Origin: Phellopilus nigrolimitatus
Lineage: Eukaryota; Basidiomycota; Agaricomycetes; Hymenochaetales; Hymenochaetaceae
Direction of reading: 5' to 3'
Assembly (NCBI GenBank): GCA_021029095.1
Contig: JAJOHG010000168.1
Coordinates: 1-53,845 of the forward strand
Length of the DNA stretch: 53,845 nt
The notes beneath the pieces are model-generated. The model saw nothing but the letters and a program-made list of their open reading frames with translations, was not told the origin of the DNA and did not search any database. Positions within the stretch are counted from its first letter, which is position 1, and each line of letters opens with the position of its first letter. Below are positions 9,959-21,376 of this stretch, one piece after another. The translations under genes and the position numbers were made by a program.

Positions 9959-10986
9959 ACAAATGGACGATGGGTGGCATTCGTCGCAGCGGACGAGTTT
10001 GCTGGGGCACGTATCCTTGGCGTTGGCTGCCATGCCACCGACGATTGCATGCAAAGAGCAGGCATTATGTACGACTGACAGCACAAACATGCATGTGCGT
10101 TGTCAGGCTGGATAGCATTGATAGCATTTCACGGCAATGCACGAGCTTTGTGGTCAGCATTTTGGCATTATGCAACACCCGTCTTTGCGTGGACACACAT
10201 GCACATTGTATATGCATGTATGTACAAGCAGGCCCAGAGCGCTGCGCCGCGCCCCCCGCCTCCCGGATTGAGGCCACCAGCCCGATGCGCACCGCCGAAG
10301 CTGCCGTCGACGTCCGTGCAGGCAGCGCTGGTGTCGCATTCGAACAACTGAACTGCTCGAGTGCCGGGCAGCTCCGGACGGCATTTCAGGGTGGGGGCGC
10401 CAACAGCGAGCAGGCGAGCAGACGCGCCGGCCTGCGGCCCTGCGCACCACAGACTGCCGCTTGTGCCACAGCAAGAACACAAAAGAAAGTAAAAGATCTC
10501 GAAAGCTGTAAGCAACAAAAAGCAGGGAAAAGAAAAGAAAAAAAAAAAGAAAAGAAAAGCGAAATGATGGATCGTCGGCCATCCCAAACGGGCGGCTTCT
10601 TCGCCGCATCCGGAGGTCCACTGGCAGCTTCCAGCCGCGGGCCCCGCAATGCGAAGATCACAGGTTTCGTCATTTATGCAGGCAGACGAAAGGTGCACAG
10701 AAGAGCAGAGCAGCGCAGAGAACGCCGTCACGCGTTGAGAGTCTAGCAGCACATACATACATAACATACATAATCGATATAGCGACAGCAGAACAAGTAA
10801 CAGATAAAAAAAAAAGAAAGAGGCAGAACCGGAAAAGCGACGACAAAAATAACAGGGGGGATAAAGCACACACTGGCACAGGAAAAAAAAGGCGAAACGA
10901 AAACGAAAGAGAAACAGAAACAGAGAGAGAGAAACAGAGAAACAGAGAAAGCGAAAACAGACTTCACACCCAACACACCCGCCCTT
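9959..10986. other. Left-arm spacer between member B and the zinc-finger pseudogene
   Basis: No gene. Inverted match to 20109-21160. It contains the upstream block of member B (TGCTTGTACATACATGC reversed) and the former 3' flank of the zinc-finger gene, with A-rich runs at 10530-10560 and 10800-10970. Confidence 0.6.
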
Positions 10987-12134
10987 TTACCCACTCGCCG
11001 CCAGCGAAAACTCATACATATAACTCGCCCCCGGCCCCGCCCCCGGCCCAGCACCCCCACGTCCACCCCCACCTCCCCCGCCTCCATACCGATAAAACCC
11101 ACAACTCCCCCCTCCCCCCTCCACGCCCGCGCCCGCGGCCCCAGCGCCACCCAACGCGTCCTTCGCACTATAGTTCGTCAGGTCCCCGCCGACGACCGCC
11201 GGCCCAGGCAGCCGCCCCGCCCACCCGCACGGGTGGTACGGCGCATACTCAAAGTTGCGCGCGCGCTCCGCCCGGCGGCGCGCCGCGCCCGCGCGCCCGA
11301 GGCCCGCGCCGCCGCCGAGCCCCGCGAGGAGCGCCGTCTCCGCGCCCGCCCCCGGCGCCGCGTTCTCGTCCGTCCCCGCGCCCGCGCCCGCGTTCTCGTC
11401 CGCGTCCGCGTCTGCGTCGTCGCCCTCGCCCGGCGGTGTCGCCGGCGCGCCCGCGAACGAATCGCGCTCCTCGTACGCGCCTGTCGCCGCGTCGAACCCG
11501 GGTGCGACGGGCGGCAGCGGCGTGCTCGCGCGCGGTGCCGCGGCGGCGTCAGCGAGAACGCGCGCAGCGAGAGCGGCACCCAGCGCGACGGCGACGGCGC
11601 TCGCCGCCCTCCGCGCCGGCCTGAGTGCTGATACGGGTTCTGGTGCTGGTGCTGGCGTGCGCCGCCTGGCCCTGCGCCGAGAGCGCGCGGCGCTGCTCGT
11701 ATGTGTGTGCAGGCGCGCGGACGTCCGCGCCCTGTGCCGCGCCGTTGATAGGGAAACATGTGCAGAGGCGGGTGTCGGGACGGATGTGGACGCAGGCGGC
11801 GTGTCCGGCCATGGGAGCGGGAGCAGGTCCCCGTCACGCGCCTCCTATTCGCGCGCGACTCGCCGCACGTCCGGGTTCGTCGCCTCGCGGGCCATCGTGT
11901 CCGGGTGCGGGTCTGCGGTTGCGGCTACGTTTAATGGTAAAGCGACAGGCGGGTCGGCGGGCGCGGTCGCGGTCGGTGCAGGCGCGGACGCGGACGATGT
12001 CGATGTCGATGCGTGCACTGCAGCGGGCGCGGCTGCGCCGAGGCTATTGACGGGGCGCGCGGCGCAGCGGCGCGTGTGGCGGTTGAGGTTCGAGGCGACA
12101 CCGAAGCGGCGGCCGCAGATCGTGCAGACGAAGG
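10987..12134 (-). pseudogene. Truncated copy of the zinc-finger gene (last exon only), with nonsense mutation
   Basis: Minus-strand copy of the last exon of the zinc-finger gene at 15496-20108. It keeps the intron acceptor, AFVCTICGRRFGVASNLNRH, the alanine-rich linker and the final glycine-rich tail. The frame ends at a TAG (about 11845-11847) where the intact gene has CAG (Glu-Gln-Glu); small length differences follow. The first zinc finger and all N-terminal exons are missing, since the duplication begins inside the last intron near 12190. It lies in the left inverted arm, and the intact exon is its partner in the right arm. Confidence 0.85.
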
Positions 12135-12179
12135 CTGCGGAGGAAAACGGGTTCGGTAAGGACGCGCAGACAGACAGAT

Positions 12180-12530
12180 AACGAGCGCGCACATGCCTCG
12201 TTCGCGCCGAACGCCGTCCTGACCGTACGTCTCGACGAAGTCCACGCCCGGCGGCGCCGCGCGGCGAGTCTCGTCTGAGAGCGCGAGCACGTGCGTCACA
12301 ACGCCCGTCCCACCCGGGGCCGTCCACGCGAGGGTGAGTGTCGAGGCCCCTCCGTGTCCGCGTCGTAGGCAGCGGAAACGAGCACCTCCTCCTGTGGCAC
12401 CACAGCGGGATTGAAGAGGTCTGGCGGGAGACGGAAAGAGGCTGGGGCGCCCCAGGCGGCTGCGTCCTTCCTTGTGCTTGCGGTAGTCGAGGACAACGTC
12501 CGTACTGTGGGATTGGACGTAGACCTCGAC
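12180..12530 (-). pseudogene. Dehydrogenase gene fragment
   Basis: Minus strand reads LDYRKHK, then EEVLVSAAYDADTEG, VVTHVLALSDETRRAAPPG and VDFVETYGQDGVRRE, parallel to the intact dehydrogenase (residues about 190-285). An intron-like stretch is kept between the first two pieces. The fragment runs directly into the zinc-finger intron end, the same junction as near 7.5-7.7 kb, so the fusion pre-dates duplication. Confidence 0.6.
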
Positions 12531-12539
12531 GCCTTCCGC

Positions 12540-12905
12540 GCGCCTGCAGGATACGATTATGGACCTGGTCCCGGACAGACGGGGTGCTTCTACACGGGCC
12601 AGCTGCCGTATCCCCAGTACGCTTCGTCAAGTCCAGCGCTGGGGTCGTCGTTCCCTCCACACATTCCTCGCCGTGAGATTTTCATTTTGACTGTTTCTAC
12701 TCTTCTGCCGCTAAAGTCGTCCCAGCTCCATGCAGCGCCCGCTGAACCTGCCAGGAAGCATGCCGCCAGGCGATATGGCTTGGCCGGGAGAAACGGATGC
12801 TGGCACGCCTGGCTGTCCTGTATTATCGTGGTGCGATATGGTCGCGTGCGCGCTCGTTCCCTCGATTTGGTGTCGGAACGACGTGTCCGTGTTGTAACCC
12901 GCTCG
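12540..12905 (+). pseudogene. Relic of an unrecognised Gly/Pro/Tyr-rich gene end
   Basis: Plus strand reads PAGYDYGPGPGQ, then PYPQYASSSPALGSSFPPH, a GTGAGA donor-like site, then PPGDMAWPGETDAGTPGCPV. Related pieces occur at 8092-8400 (plus) and 22770-23060 (minus). The composition suggests the low-complexity tail of a regulator, but no domain is present. Confidence 0.45.
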
Positions 12906-15495
12906 GGTATGGGAACGCAGAAGATATGTATTTAGATAGTAAGCGCAGGAGATACATGTCTACTTTTCCGTTGAGCGACGTCGCGGTCACGTGAACCATG
13001 TCCTCTCAAGTCCCGAGTCCCGAGAGTTTCGATCTCGGCAATCTCCCGCTCGTCGCAAACAGGCGTGGTGTCGCCCGAAGTCGAGCGAGGCCTGCCATAT
13101 TTGCGCAGGGGCTGCGACTGCGCCCTGGCTGGGCGCCCGAGGGGCACTCAATGCAGAAGACCCGCAGAAGAGCGCACGATGTCCGATAGGCACTGAACTC
13201 AGCGAATCGTGCGCAGCGTGGCCACGCAGCTGCACTATGTATGTGTGTGTGTGTAGCCGGGTCGATACGGCGTCGGAGATGAACGCTCGTCTCTTCGCAG
13301 CAGCAGCAGCAGGCTTCAGGGCGCGTGGAGGCGCCGCGGACGGCGCGCATCGGGAGACGCGGCTGGCTCGCTCGCGTGGAGCGGCCCGGAGGGGGACGGG
13401 GACGGGCTCGGACGCGGAGTCGCGCGCGTGCGCGCGTGTTGCTTGCTCGCTGCGTGGTCTGGCTGGCTCGCGGCGGGGCCAAAGTGCCGGGCGGCCCCCC
13501 TTGGAGTTCGGCGCGTGCGCGCGCGCGCGCGTTTTCATGCTTGGTGCTGCTGCTCCTGGCCGTTTGGCCGCGCGGGGGTTGCCTTTCTCTTCCCTTCCCT
13601 TCTCGCCTGCTGCTGCTGCTGCTGCTGCCGTTGCGCCGGTGGAGCCCTCCTCGCGCGCGGGTGCAGAAGTCGAGCTTCGTGCGTGCGTCTTCCTGTTAGT
13701 GTGCACGGTGCGGTGCACCACGTCCCCCCACCCGTCCCGCGTCTCGTCTCCCGTCTGCAGCCGCTGGAAAGAAAAGAACCCGGGCCGACGAGAGAGAAAG
13801 ACAGCCCAGTTCGCGTGCCTTGCCTTGGGGGGATTGCCGGTGGGGGCCCTGGCGCGTGCGCGCGTTGCCGTGCCGGCCTGCCGCTTCTTTTTTCTTTCCT
13901 TTCCATGGATAGCGCTCGACGGGCCAGTGAACGCAACTGTGTGGATTCGCGGCCGGGACTGTGTCACTGTGCGCGCAGGGCCGTCCATTCGTCTGGAGTC
14001 TGGACGGCGCGCGTTTTGGCGGGACCGGCCGGTCTAAAGCCGTCCAGGTCTAGCCGCTTCCCTCGCAGGGCGACAATGCCTCGTTCCCACCTGCGCCAAC
14101 TTTGACACGGTCTATCCGCTTGTCCGAGGCCCTAAAGCCTTTTTAGAGGCGGCCGACTGGGCATCAGCCTCTGATTTCCGAGAGTTGTTTGTCCGGACGG
14201 ACAACGTACGCATGCGTGAAGACGGGTGCAAGCAGACGTAGACTTGTCGACAGCCGCCAATGCAATGCAAGAGGCATATTAGTCTTTAACGTCTGCACAG
14301 GTCTGGAGCCCGTCATCAGTATTAGTATTAGTATGTATTACGGGGGAGCTGTCCGCCGGAGACAGACAGACAGACAGACAGACAGCCCCCTTTGCTTGCG
14401 GGCCACGCGGCTTCTGTCGTCGTCGTCGTCGTCGTCGTCGAGCACATGCCTCGCGGGGCGCGCTTTGAAAAGCAAGCAAAGCAAGCAAGCACGCACGGGC
14501 TTGACAGCATGCCCAAGGATGCAGATGCAGAAGATGGCAGAAGCAGAAGATGGCAGAAGCAGAAGATGGCAGAAGCCGAAGCCGCTGCGGCGTCTACGTA
14601 ATAGCGCGGGTGGGGTGGCAACAAACAAGCGAACGCGAACGCGCGAACTCTCTTCTTGAGTCTCTGACTGACGCAACGCTTCGCTTCCATGCTGGATGTT
14701 GGTTGTGCGGCGTCGATCTGATCCTGCGTCAAAAAAACTGTCTGTCTCGACGTCCCGCGCGCGCGCGCGCGCGCGATTGGGATCGCAATCTAGAGAAAAT
14801 AAGATGTCTGACGGGCCCAGGGACGCAAGTGTACATATGCAAGTCCGTATGCCCCAGTTGACTTGCGTCGACTTGCAGCGTTTGGCTCTTCTTCTTGTCC
14901 GCCGCCACCCCCCGAGGCGGTGAAACGGAAACCGATACGGCTTTGGAGCTAGTCGCGCTTCTCTCTTCATCTCGGGCTGGGAGCGCAAAGAGCAGCAAGG
15001 TACCCGGGCGCGCGCGCGCAGAAATGCAAATTAACAAGTCCATTGCGGAGATAGAGTTTGCGAGCGCCTGCGTACTGCCGCAGCAGCAGCAGCTGTCCTT
15101 CTCTTCCTTACCAATAATACACAATACGCCCCTTCTTCGAAGCGCGTCTTCTTCGATCTCATCCATCGCAGGCGAGTGATACCGTGCTGTCTCGTAAGTG
15201 CCTGCTATTTGCGCGCGCGTGCGTGCGTGTGTGCGTGTTCGTTCGTTCACGCGCACAATCAGAGACAGGTTGCTATTACAGTATTACAGTATTACAGATA
15301 CAGAACGCGGGGCGACGCGGGCGGGGCGACGCGGGCGAGGCCGTGGCACGTAACGTACGTACTTATAACCTTGCACGCCGCGCGCGGTCTGGGCTCCGTC
15401 CCTGCTTTCGTTCTTGCAGGTAGTGAGGCCTGCTGCCTGCCAGTGCCAGTGTGCCAGTGTGCCAGTGTGTGCCACCCACTCGTCGCCGGTGTTGC
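12906..15495 (+). other. Long low-complexity 5' flank of the zinc-finger gene
   Basis: No gene I can support. GC-rich DNA with long open frames that look like composition artefacts. It holds microsatellites: (CTG)n 13608-13629, (GACA)n 14361-14385, (CGT)n 14416-14440, three near-identical 15-base units 14527-14580, and (CG)n 14756-14775. This is probably the promoter and untranslated leader of the regulator. Confidence 0.5.
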
Positions 15496-18400
15496 ATGCC
15501 CACGCCGCGACGCTCGCCGACCAGATCCTCATCCTCATCTGTCGTCTCCGCCGTCTCTGCCGTCTCCGTCTCCGCTGCTTCCGCATCCGCATCCGCGGCT
15601 GCTTCCCACCGCGAGCCGCACTCGCCCTCGCCGCCATCGACCCACGCACCTGGCGCGCTGCTGCCGCGCATGGCGACGCACACGGCCACGGCCACGGCCA
15701 CTATAGCGCCCGCGGCGGCTGCCGGGCTGCCCGATCTCGACAGCAGCAGCAGCAGCAGCATAGGCACGGGCGCGAGCGCGCATAACTATCCGGGTTCGGG
15801 TTTGTATGGGAATGCGGATGCGGGTGCGGGTGCGGGTGCGGATGCGTTCGCGAACGCGCACGCGCGCGGATTCGGCGGATCATTCGCGAGTGCGAACTCT
15901 GCGCTTTTTTTGGCGCGCGGCGACGCGGCGTCCTCCGCCTCCGCGTCCGCGTCCTCCGCCTCCCGCGCGGACGACTGGAGGATCCTCGCATTGACCGGCT
16001 CGGGCGAAGGTGCGGGCGCGGGCGTGGAATTCAACTCCAACTCTAACTCTGGCTCTGGCTCTGGACCCGGCTCGGCACGCGGCTCGGCAGCGGGATCGTC
16101 GTCATCCCCCGATGGCGCGGCCCAAATATACACCGCCGCCGCCGCCGCGGGCGAGGCGCGTGCCCAGCAGCAGGCGTCTGCATCTGCACCCGTGCCCGCG
16201 GGCCAGGGCCAGCACCACATTGGCGCCCAGGCCCGCCAGCTAGCACTATCTCCGCGATCGCTGAGGCGATCGCCGGCTGCGCCCACCGCTTCGGCGCTGC
16301 ACCTCTCGCTCCTCCCTGCCGCTGCCGCCCCTCAGCCCGTGTCTGTGTACGTAGCTGCTCTTACCATCCGCGGGGCCGCTGCTGATGCCAGCGCTCTTGT
16401 CGCCAGCGCGCCGTCTTCGGACACGAAGGACGCCACCGCCACCGCCGCCGCCGCCGCCGCCGCGTCAGAGACAGAGACGCAGGCGCTCTATTCGGCCCGC
16501 ACCGCGCTGTTCGCCGGCTTCCCGCCGCTGCCCAACTTGGTGGACGTAGGGCTGTACGACGACGACGACAACGGCGGCGGCGGCGGCGGGAGCGGCAGCC
16601 GCCCGTTCCCCGCCCCGCACCAGCTGCGCGAGTGGGCGTACCCCGCTGCACCGCCGCCGCAGCAGCCATTCGGCGGCCTGGACCTCGCGCCCGCCGCTTC
16701 TGGGCCCGCGCGCCTGCACGCGCACGCGCTCTCGCCGGCGCTGCGCGGGCTGGACGTGGCAGCGTGGGGCACCCGCGGCGGCGGCGGCGGCGGAGGCGCG
16801 TACGGCCCACTGAGCCCGCCTCCTTATCCGAACGCCGCGGCGCTGGCCACGCGCGGGCGGTCGCGCTCCGCGAGCGTGCGGATCGGCGGCGGCGGCGGCG
16901 GCGGGTCGCCGCCTTCTGGGGACTGTGCTCCTCCAGCCCAGGCAGCAGGCGCGGCGCTGGCGCCGATCTCGCCCCGCGCCGCGTCGTCTGCGAATGCGCG
17001 GCCGGCTGCATCGGGCATGGGCGTGCCTGGCCCTGCACCACCGCGCTCGCGATCGCCCGCGCGCGCGAGGGGTGGCGTCGGAGTCGGAGTCGGAGTCGGA
17101 GTCGGAAGCGGAGTCGGAGTCGGAAGCCCCCGAAGCAGCGCGGCCGGCGCCTCTTCTGCCTTTTCTGCGGCTCCCGCGCACGCCCCGCCTTCTGGCGCGC
17201 GCGCGTCTTCTTCTTCTTCTTCTGCGGGCCACGCACGTGCGCACTCGTTCCCGCACTTGCACTCGCACGCGGATTCGCACTCGCACTCGCATTCGCATTC
17301 GATTTCGCATACGCATACGCATTTGGATTTGGATTTGGATTTGGCGCAGATCCAGGATCGGGCGAGTCGCGAGCGCCAGAATGTGGCTCCCCCTGCCCCT
17401 GCCCCTGCCCAAGATGCGCGCCGTGCGCGGGGGCGATCGGAGTCGCAAGGGGCATCAGCGTCGGCGTCGGAATACGGACGCGGACGCGCTGGGAGTACAA
17501 ATAGCGACGCGTTTGGTGCTGGGCTGGGTGTGCCGGGATCGTCGTATCCCGCGCAGGCGGCCGCCCCATCTCCAGCTTCAGCTTCGGCTTCGTTCGCGTA
17601 CGCCGCGGCGTCGACCTCCATCGGTGCTGCATCTACATCCGCATCTGCATCCGCATCCACATCTGCATCTGCAGCCGCATCTGCAGCTGCAGCCGCATCG
17701 GGCGCGCAGAGCCAGGGCCAGGGACAGACGCGGAAGAAGAACCACGCGTGCTGGATGTGCCACAAGAGCTTCGACCGGCCGAGTACGCTACGCAAGGTGC
17801 GTCCGTTGCCCGCTCTTTCTTTCTTTTATCGCACGCTTTTCTTCGCTCGCCGCCTCTTCCCCGATCCAATACCCCACACATCCCCCACCCCCACCTTCTG
17901 TTTTCTGTCTTCTCGTCTTCTCGCATTCTCGCATTCTCCTAAAATTATACTGCCCCCCTTATCTCTGCCACGCCGCTGCCCGGGGGTTGCCGCGCATTAA
18001 TTGCGTTCTGCGCCGCCGTGCACCCGCGCGCTGACGCAGCGCGCTGCGTCATGGCTTCGCGTGGCGCGCCCGATTTGACTCGAGTGTTTCCTGCGAACTG
18101 ACGCCCGCTATCTTCCCCTTCCTTTTTCTTTTTTTAATTGCCCCGGCATGCCCGCGCACCCCCGCGCTGCGTACATTATCCGCGACGACCGTGTCTGATC
18201 GCAACCACGCTCCGCACACCCCGCATCGCACGCGCGCCCCACCATCGCACCCGCACGCCGGCTCCTCCAGCATCTCCTCGTGCACACGGGCGAGAAAGGT
18301 CAGTCAGTCTCTGCGTTCTCTCTTTTTCGTTTTCACGGATCCGCCATTACTTCTTGCCGTTCCTCGCATTTTGTTGGAGTCGGTTTTCTTTCTTCTTCTT

Positions 18401-20108
18401 TTTCCTTTTTTTGGCCCTTTACTCTCTCCCAATCACCGCCGCTCATAAGCTCCCCCCGTCCGCGTGATCCTGAAACACGCCTCCGCGTGCGCGGGGCCTC
18501 TGTGGCTTGGCTTGGAGACGGGACGCACCTTATCCGCGTTTTATATATATATATCATTTGCGTGATATAACGCGGATTCGCATAGCCCGGAATACATCCA
18601 TCCCAGCTCTCTTCTCGCCGATGCTCTATATGCGCCATGCGCCGCCATTCGCCTAGCGGCGCAGCGCAATAATATAAATTGGCGACGCCGCTCTGCGCTG
18701 GCTGATATTTCCTTCCTTCCTTCCGCTTGCTTGCTTGCTATTTTCTCCATCGCTCGCTCGCTCCGCTGTGTCTGTCTTGTCTTGTCTCTTGTCTTGTCTG
18801 TCTGCCTGCGCGACGTGCTTACGGAACCCGTTCGCCCCCGCAGCCTTCGTCTGCACGATCTGCGGCCGCCGCTTCGGCGTCGCTTCGAACCTCAACCGCC
18901 ACACGCGCCGCTGCGCCGCGCGCCCCGTCAACAGCCTCGGTGCCGCCGCACCCGCCCCGCCCGCGCACGCATCGACCGCACCTGCACCGACCGCGCCCCC
19001 CACCGACCCGCCTGCCGCTTTATCCCTAAACGTAACCGCAACCGCAACCGCAACCGCAACAGCGGACCCGCACCTGCACCCGGACACGATGGCCCGCGAG
19101 GCGACAAACCCGGACGTGCGGCGCGCCGCGCGCGAGCAGGAGGCGCGCGACGGGGACCCGCTCCCGCTCCCGCTCCCGCTCCCGTTCCCGCGCACGCCGC
19201 CTGCTTCTACTTCCGTCTCGACACCCGCCTCTGCACATATCTCCCCATCGACGACGCGGGCGCGCCCGCCGCGGGGCCGCCGCCGCACGCGCGCGCGCTC
19301 GCCGGCGGCGGCCGGCACGGTTCACGGCACCGACGCCCGGGCTTCTGTACGCGCGTACGAGCAGCGCCGCCCGCTCTCGGCGCAGGGCCAGGGCCAGGCG
19401 GCGCACGCCAGCACCAGCACCAGCACCCACACCAACACTCCAGCCGGCGCCGCGGCAGCCACGGAGGGCGGCGAGCGCCCGAAGCGGCGGCGGCGCGCGC
19501 CGTCGCCGTCGCGCTGGGTGCCGCTGTCGCTGCGCGCGTTCTCGCTGACGCCCCCGCGGCACCGCGCGAGCACGCCGCTGCCGCCCGTCGCGCCCGGGTT
19601 CGACGCGGCGACGGGCGCGTACGAGGAGCGCGACTCGTTCGCGGGCGCGCCGGCGACGCCGCCGGGCGAGGGCGCGGACGACGCAGATGACGACGAAAAC
19701 GCGGGACCGGACGAGAACGCGGCGCCCGGCGTGGGCGCGGGCGCGGAGACGGCGCTCCTTGCGGGGCTCGGCGGCGGCGCGGGCCTCGGGCGCGCGGGCG
19801 CGGCGCGCCGCCGGGCGGAGCGCGCGCGCAACTTTGAGTATGCGCCGTACCACCCGTGCGGGTGGGCGGGGCGGCTGCCCGGGCCGGCGGTCGTTGGCGG
19901 GGACCTGACGAACTATGGTGCGAGGGACGCGTCGGGTGGCGGGGCAGGGGCGGGCGGGGGCGGGGGCGGGGGCGCGGAGGGGGGAGGGGGGAGTTATGGG
20001 TTTTATCGGTATGGAGGCGGGGGTGGAGGTGGAGGTGGGGGTGCTGGGCCGGGTGCGGGACCGGGGGCGAGTTATATGTATGAGTTTTCGCTGGCGGCGA
20101 GTGGGTAA
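15496..20108 (+). CDS. C2H2 zinc-finger transcription factor, large low-complexity
   Basis: Three exons (15496-17796, 18271-18298, 18844-20108) encode 1197 residues. The N-terminal 750 residues are Ala/Ser/Gly/Pro-rich with Ser-rich, Asp and poly-Gly runs and a HSHSHSHS/DLDLDLD repeat (about 590-620). Finger 1 spans the first intron: CWMCHKSFDRPSTLRK joins HLLVH from a 28-base microexon. The TGEKAF linker is completed by the last exon, followed by finger 2, CTICGRRFGVASNLNRH, which ends in Cys (C2HC spacing). The C-terminal tail has a PSPSRWVPLSLRAFSLTPP block, an acidic stretch and a glycine-rich end. It is expected to be a nuclear DNA-binding regulator; targets unknown. ATG at 15496 is the first in frame, and 15670 is an alternative. 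The last exon lies in the right inverted arm and has a dead copy at 10987-12134. Confidence 0.85.
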
Positions 20109-21159
20109 AAGGGCGGGTGTGTCGGGTGTAAAGTGTCTGTTTTTGCTTTCTCTGTTTCTCTGTTTCTCTCTCTCTGTTTCTCTTTCGTTTTCTTTTCGCC
20201 TTTTTTTTTTCTGTGCTAGTGTGTGGTTTATCGCTCCTTGTTATTTTTGTCGTCGCTTTTCCTTGCTCCTGTTGTTCTGCTCCCCTTTTTTTATTTGTCA
20301 CTTGTTCCGCTGTCGCTATATCGATTATGTATGTATGTTATGTACTGCCTAAACACCAACTGCGTGACGGCGTGCTCTGCTCTGCTCTGCGCTGCTCTTC
20401 TGCTGCCACCTTTCGTCTGTCTGCATTAAAAATAAAATAAATAAATAAATAAAAACCCTGTGATCTTCGCTCTAGGCTGGAAGCTGCCAGTGGACCTCCG
20501 AATGCGGCGACGAAGCCGCCCGTTTGGGACGGCCGGCGATCCCTCATTTCGTTTTTTTTTTCTTTCCCTGCTTCCGTTTTGTTGCTTACAGCTTTCGAGA
20601 TCTTTTACTTTCTTTCGTGTTCTGGCTGCGACACAAGCGGCAGTCTGCGGTGCGCAGGGGCCGGCGCATCTAGCTCGCCTGCTCGCCGTTGGCGCCCCGC
20701 CCCGAGACGCCGCCCGGAGCTGCCCGGCACTCGAACAGTGCAGTTGTTCGAACGCGACACCAGCGCTGACTGCACTCTGCACGGACGGTGACGGCAGATT
20801 CGGCGGCGCGCATCGGGCTGGTGGCGTCAATCTGGGCGGGGGGGGGGGGGGGGGGGGGGGCGGGGCAGCGCTCTGGGCCTGCTTGTACATACATGCATAT
20901 ACAATGTGCATATGCGTCTCTGCGCAAAGACGGGCGTGCATAATGCCATGATGCTGACCACAATTGCGCATACATGTACTACATTGCGGCGAAATGCTAT
21001 CCAGCCTGGCAACGCACATGCATGTTTGTGCTGCCAGTGGTGCATAATGCCTGCTCTTTGCATGCAATCGTCGGTGGCATAGCAGCCAACGCCAAGGATA
21101 CGTGCCCCAGCAAACTCGCCTGCTGCAACGGTTGCCATCCATGGTGCATTTGTGCTCTG
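20109..21159. other. Right-arm spacer between the zinc-finger gene and member C
   Basis: No gene. Pyrimidine-rich 3' flank of the regulator (20140-20290), then the long upstream block shared by members B, C and D (CGCATCGGGCTG..., TGCTATCCAG..., GCATGCAATCGTC...). Confidence 0.6.
20838..20860 (+). repeat. Poly-G tract (23 G)
   Basis: Uninterrupted run of 23 G followed by CGGGG. The homologous site in the left arm (about 10250) has only a six-base C run on the plus strand. Confidence 0.85.
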
Positions 21160-21230
21160 CCAAGGAGCAACAGAGCCTGCCCCGGTGCAAATGTGGTTCA
21201 GTGCAATGTTGTGGGGCAGCACTATATAAA
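21160..21230 (+). promoter_or_regulatory. Conserved promoter module, copy C
   Basis: GGAGCAACAGAGCCTGCCCC, GTGCAAATG, GCAATGTTGT, GCAGCACTATATAAA in shared order. TATATAAA is 21223-21230, about 154 bases before the start. Confidence 0.8.
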
Positions 21231-21376
21231 CCAGCTCAGTGTGCTGCTTTCAGAGCATCATCAGAACATAGACCTACTTGCAACTCAATAACAACAAAGG
21301 CCCACAACAATCTCAGAAAGGCGAGTGTTTGTTATTGGTGCTGAAGTCTGTCTGGGTGCTTACAACCTTGGAAACA

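Larger units (their letters stand above)
8100..12190. repeat. Left arm of a long imperfect inverted repeat
   Basis: Read in reverse complement, this interval matches 18790-22960 block by block in the same order: CCTCAGTACGCTTC exon relic, the TAAGTCGACCTGCTATGATA block, DKHLANHLTLLKPP-encoding block, CCTTTCTGCCCTACAGTC block, small-protein gene, promoter module, CTGGGCCTGCTTGTACATAC block, zinc-finger 3' exon. Many stretches of 20-40 bases are identical. The arms are about 4.1 kb and 4.2 kb with a spacer of about 6.6 kb. Confidence 0.85.

Noticed and set aside
10154..10869. Several Phe/Ser-rich minus-strand frames
   Set aside because: Produced by the A-rich runs in the left arm; not conserved as frames in the right arm.
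12991..14037. Long open frame (348 codons) with Ala/Arg-rich product
   Set aside because: Very GC-rich, open in several frames on both strands, full of microsatellite-encoded runs, no domain and no promoter context; best explained by composition.
16361..17632. Long minus-strand frame opposite the zinc-finger gene
   Set aside because: Arg/Pro/Ala mirror of Ala/Ser/Gly codons on the other strand; the plus strand has conserved zinc fingers and consistent splicing.
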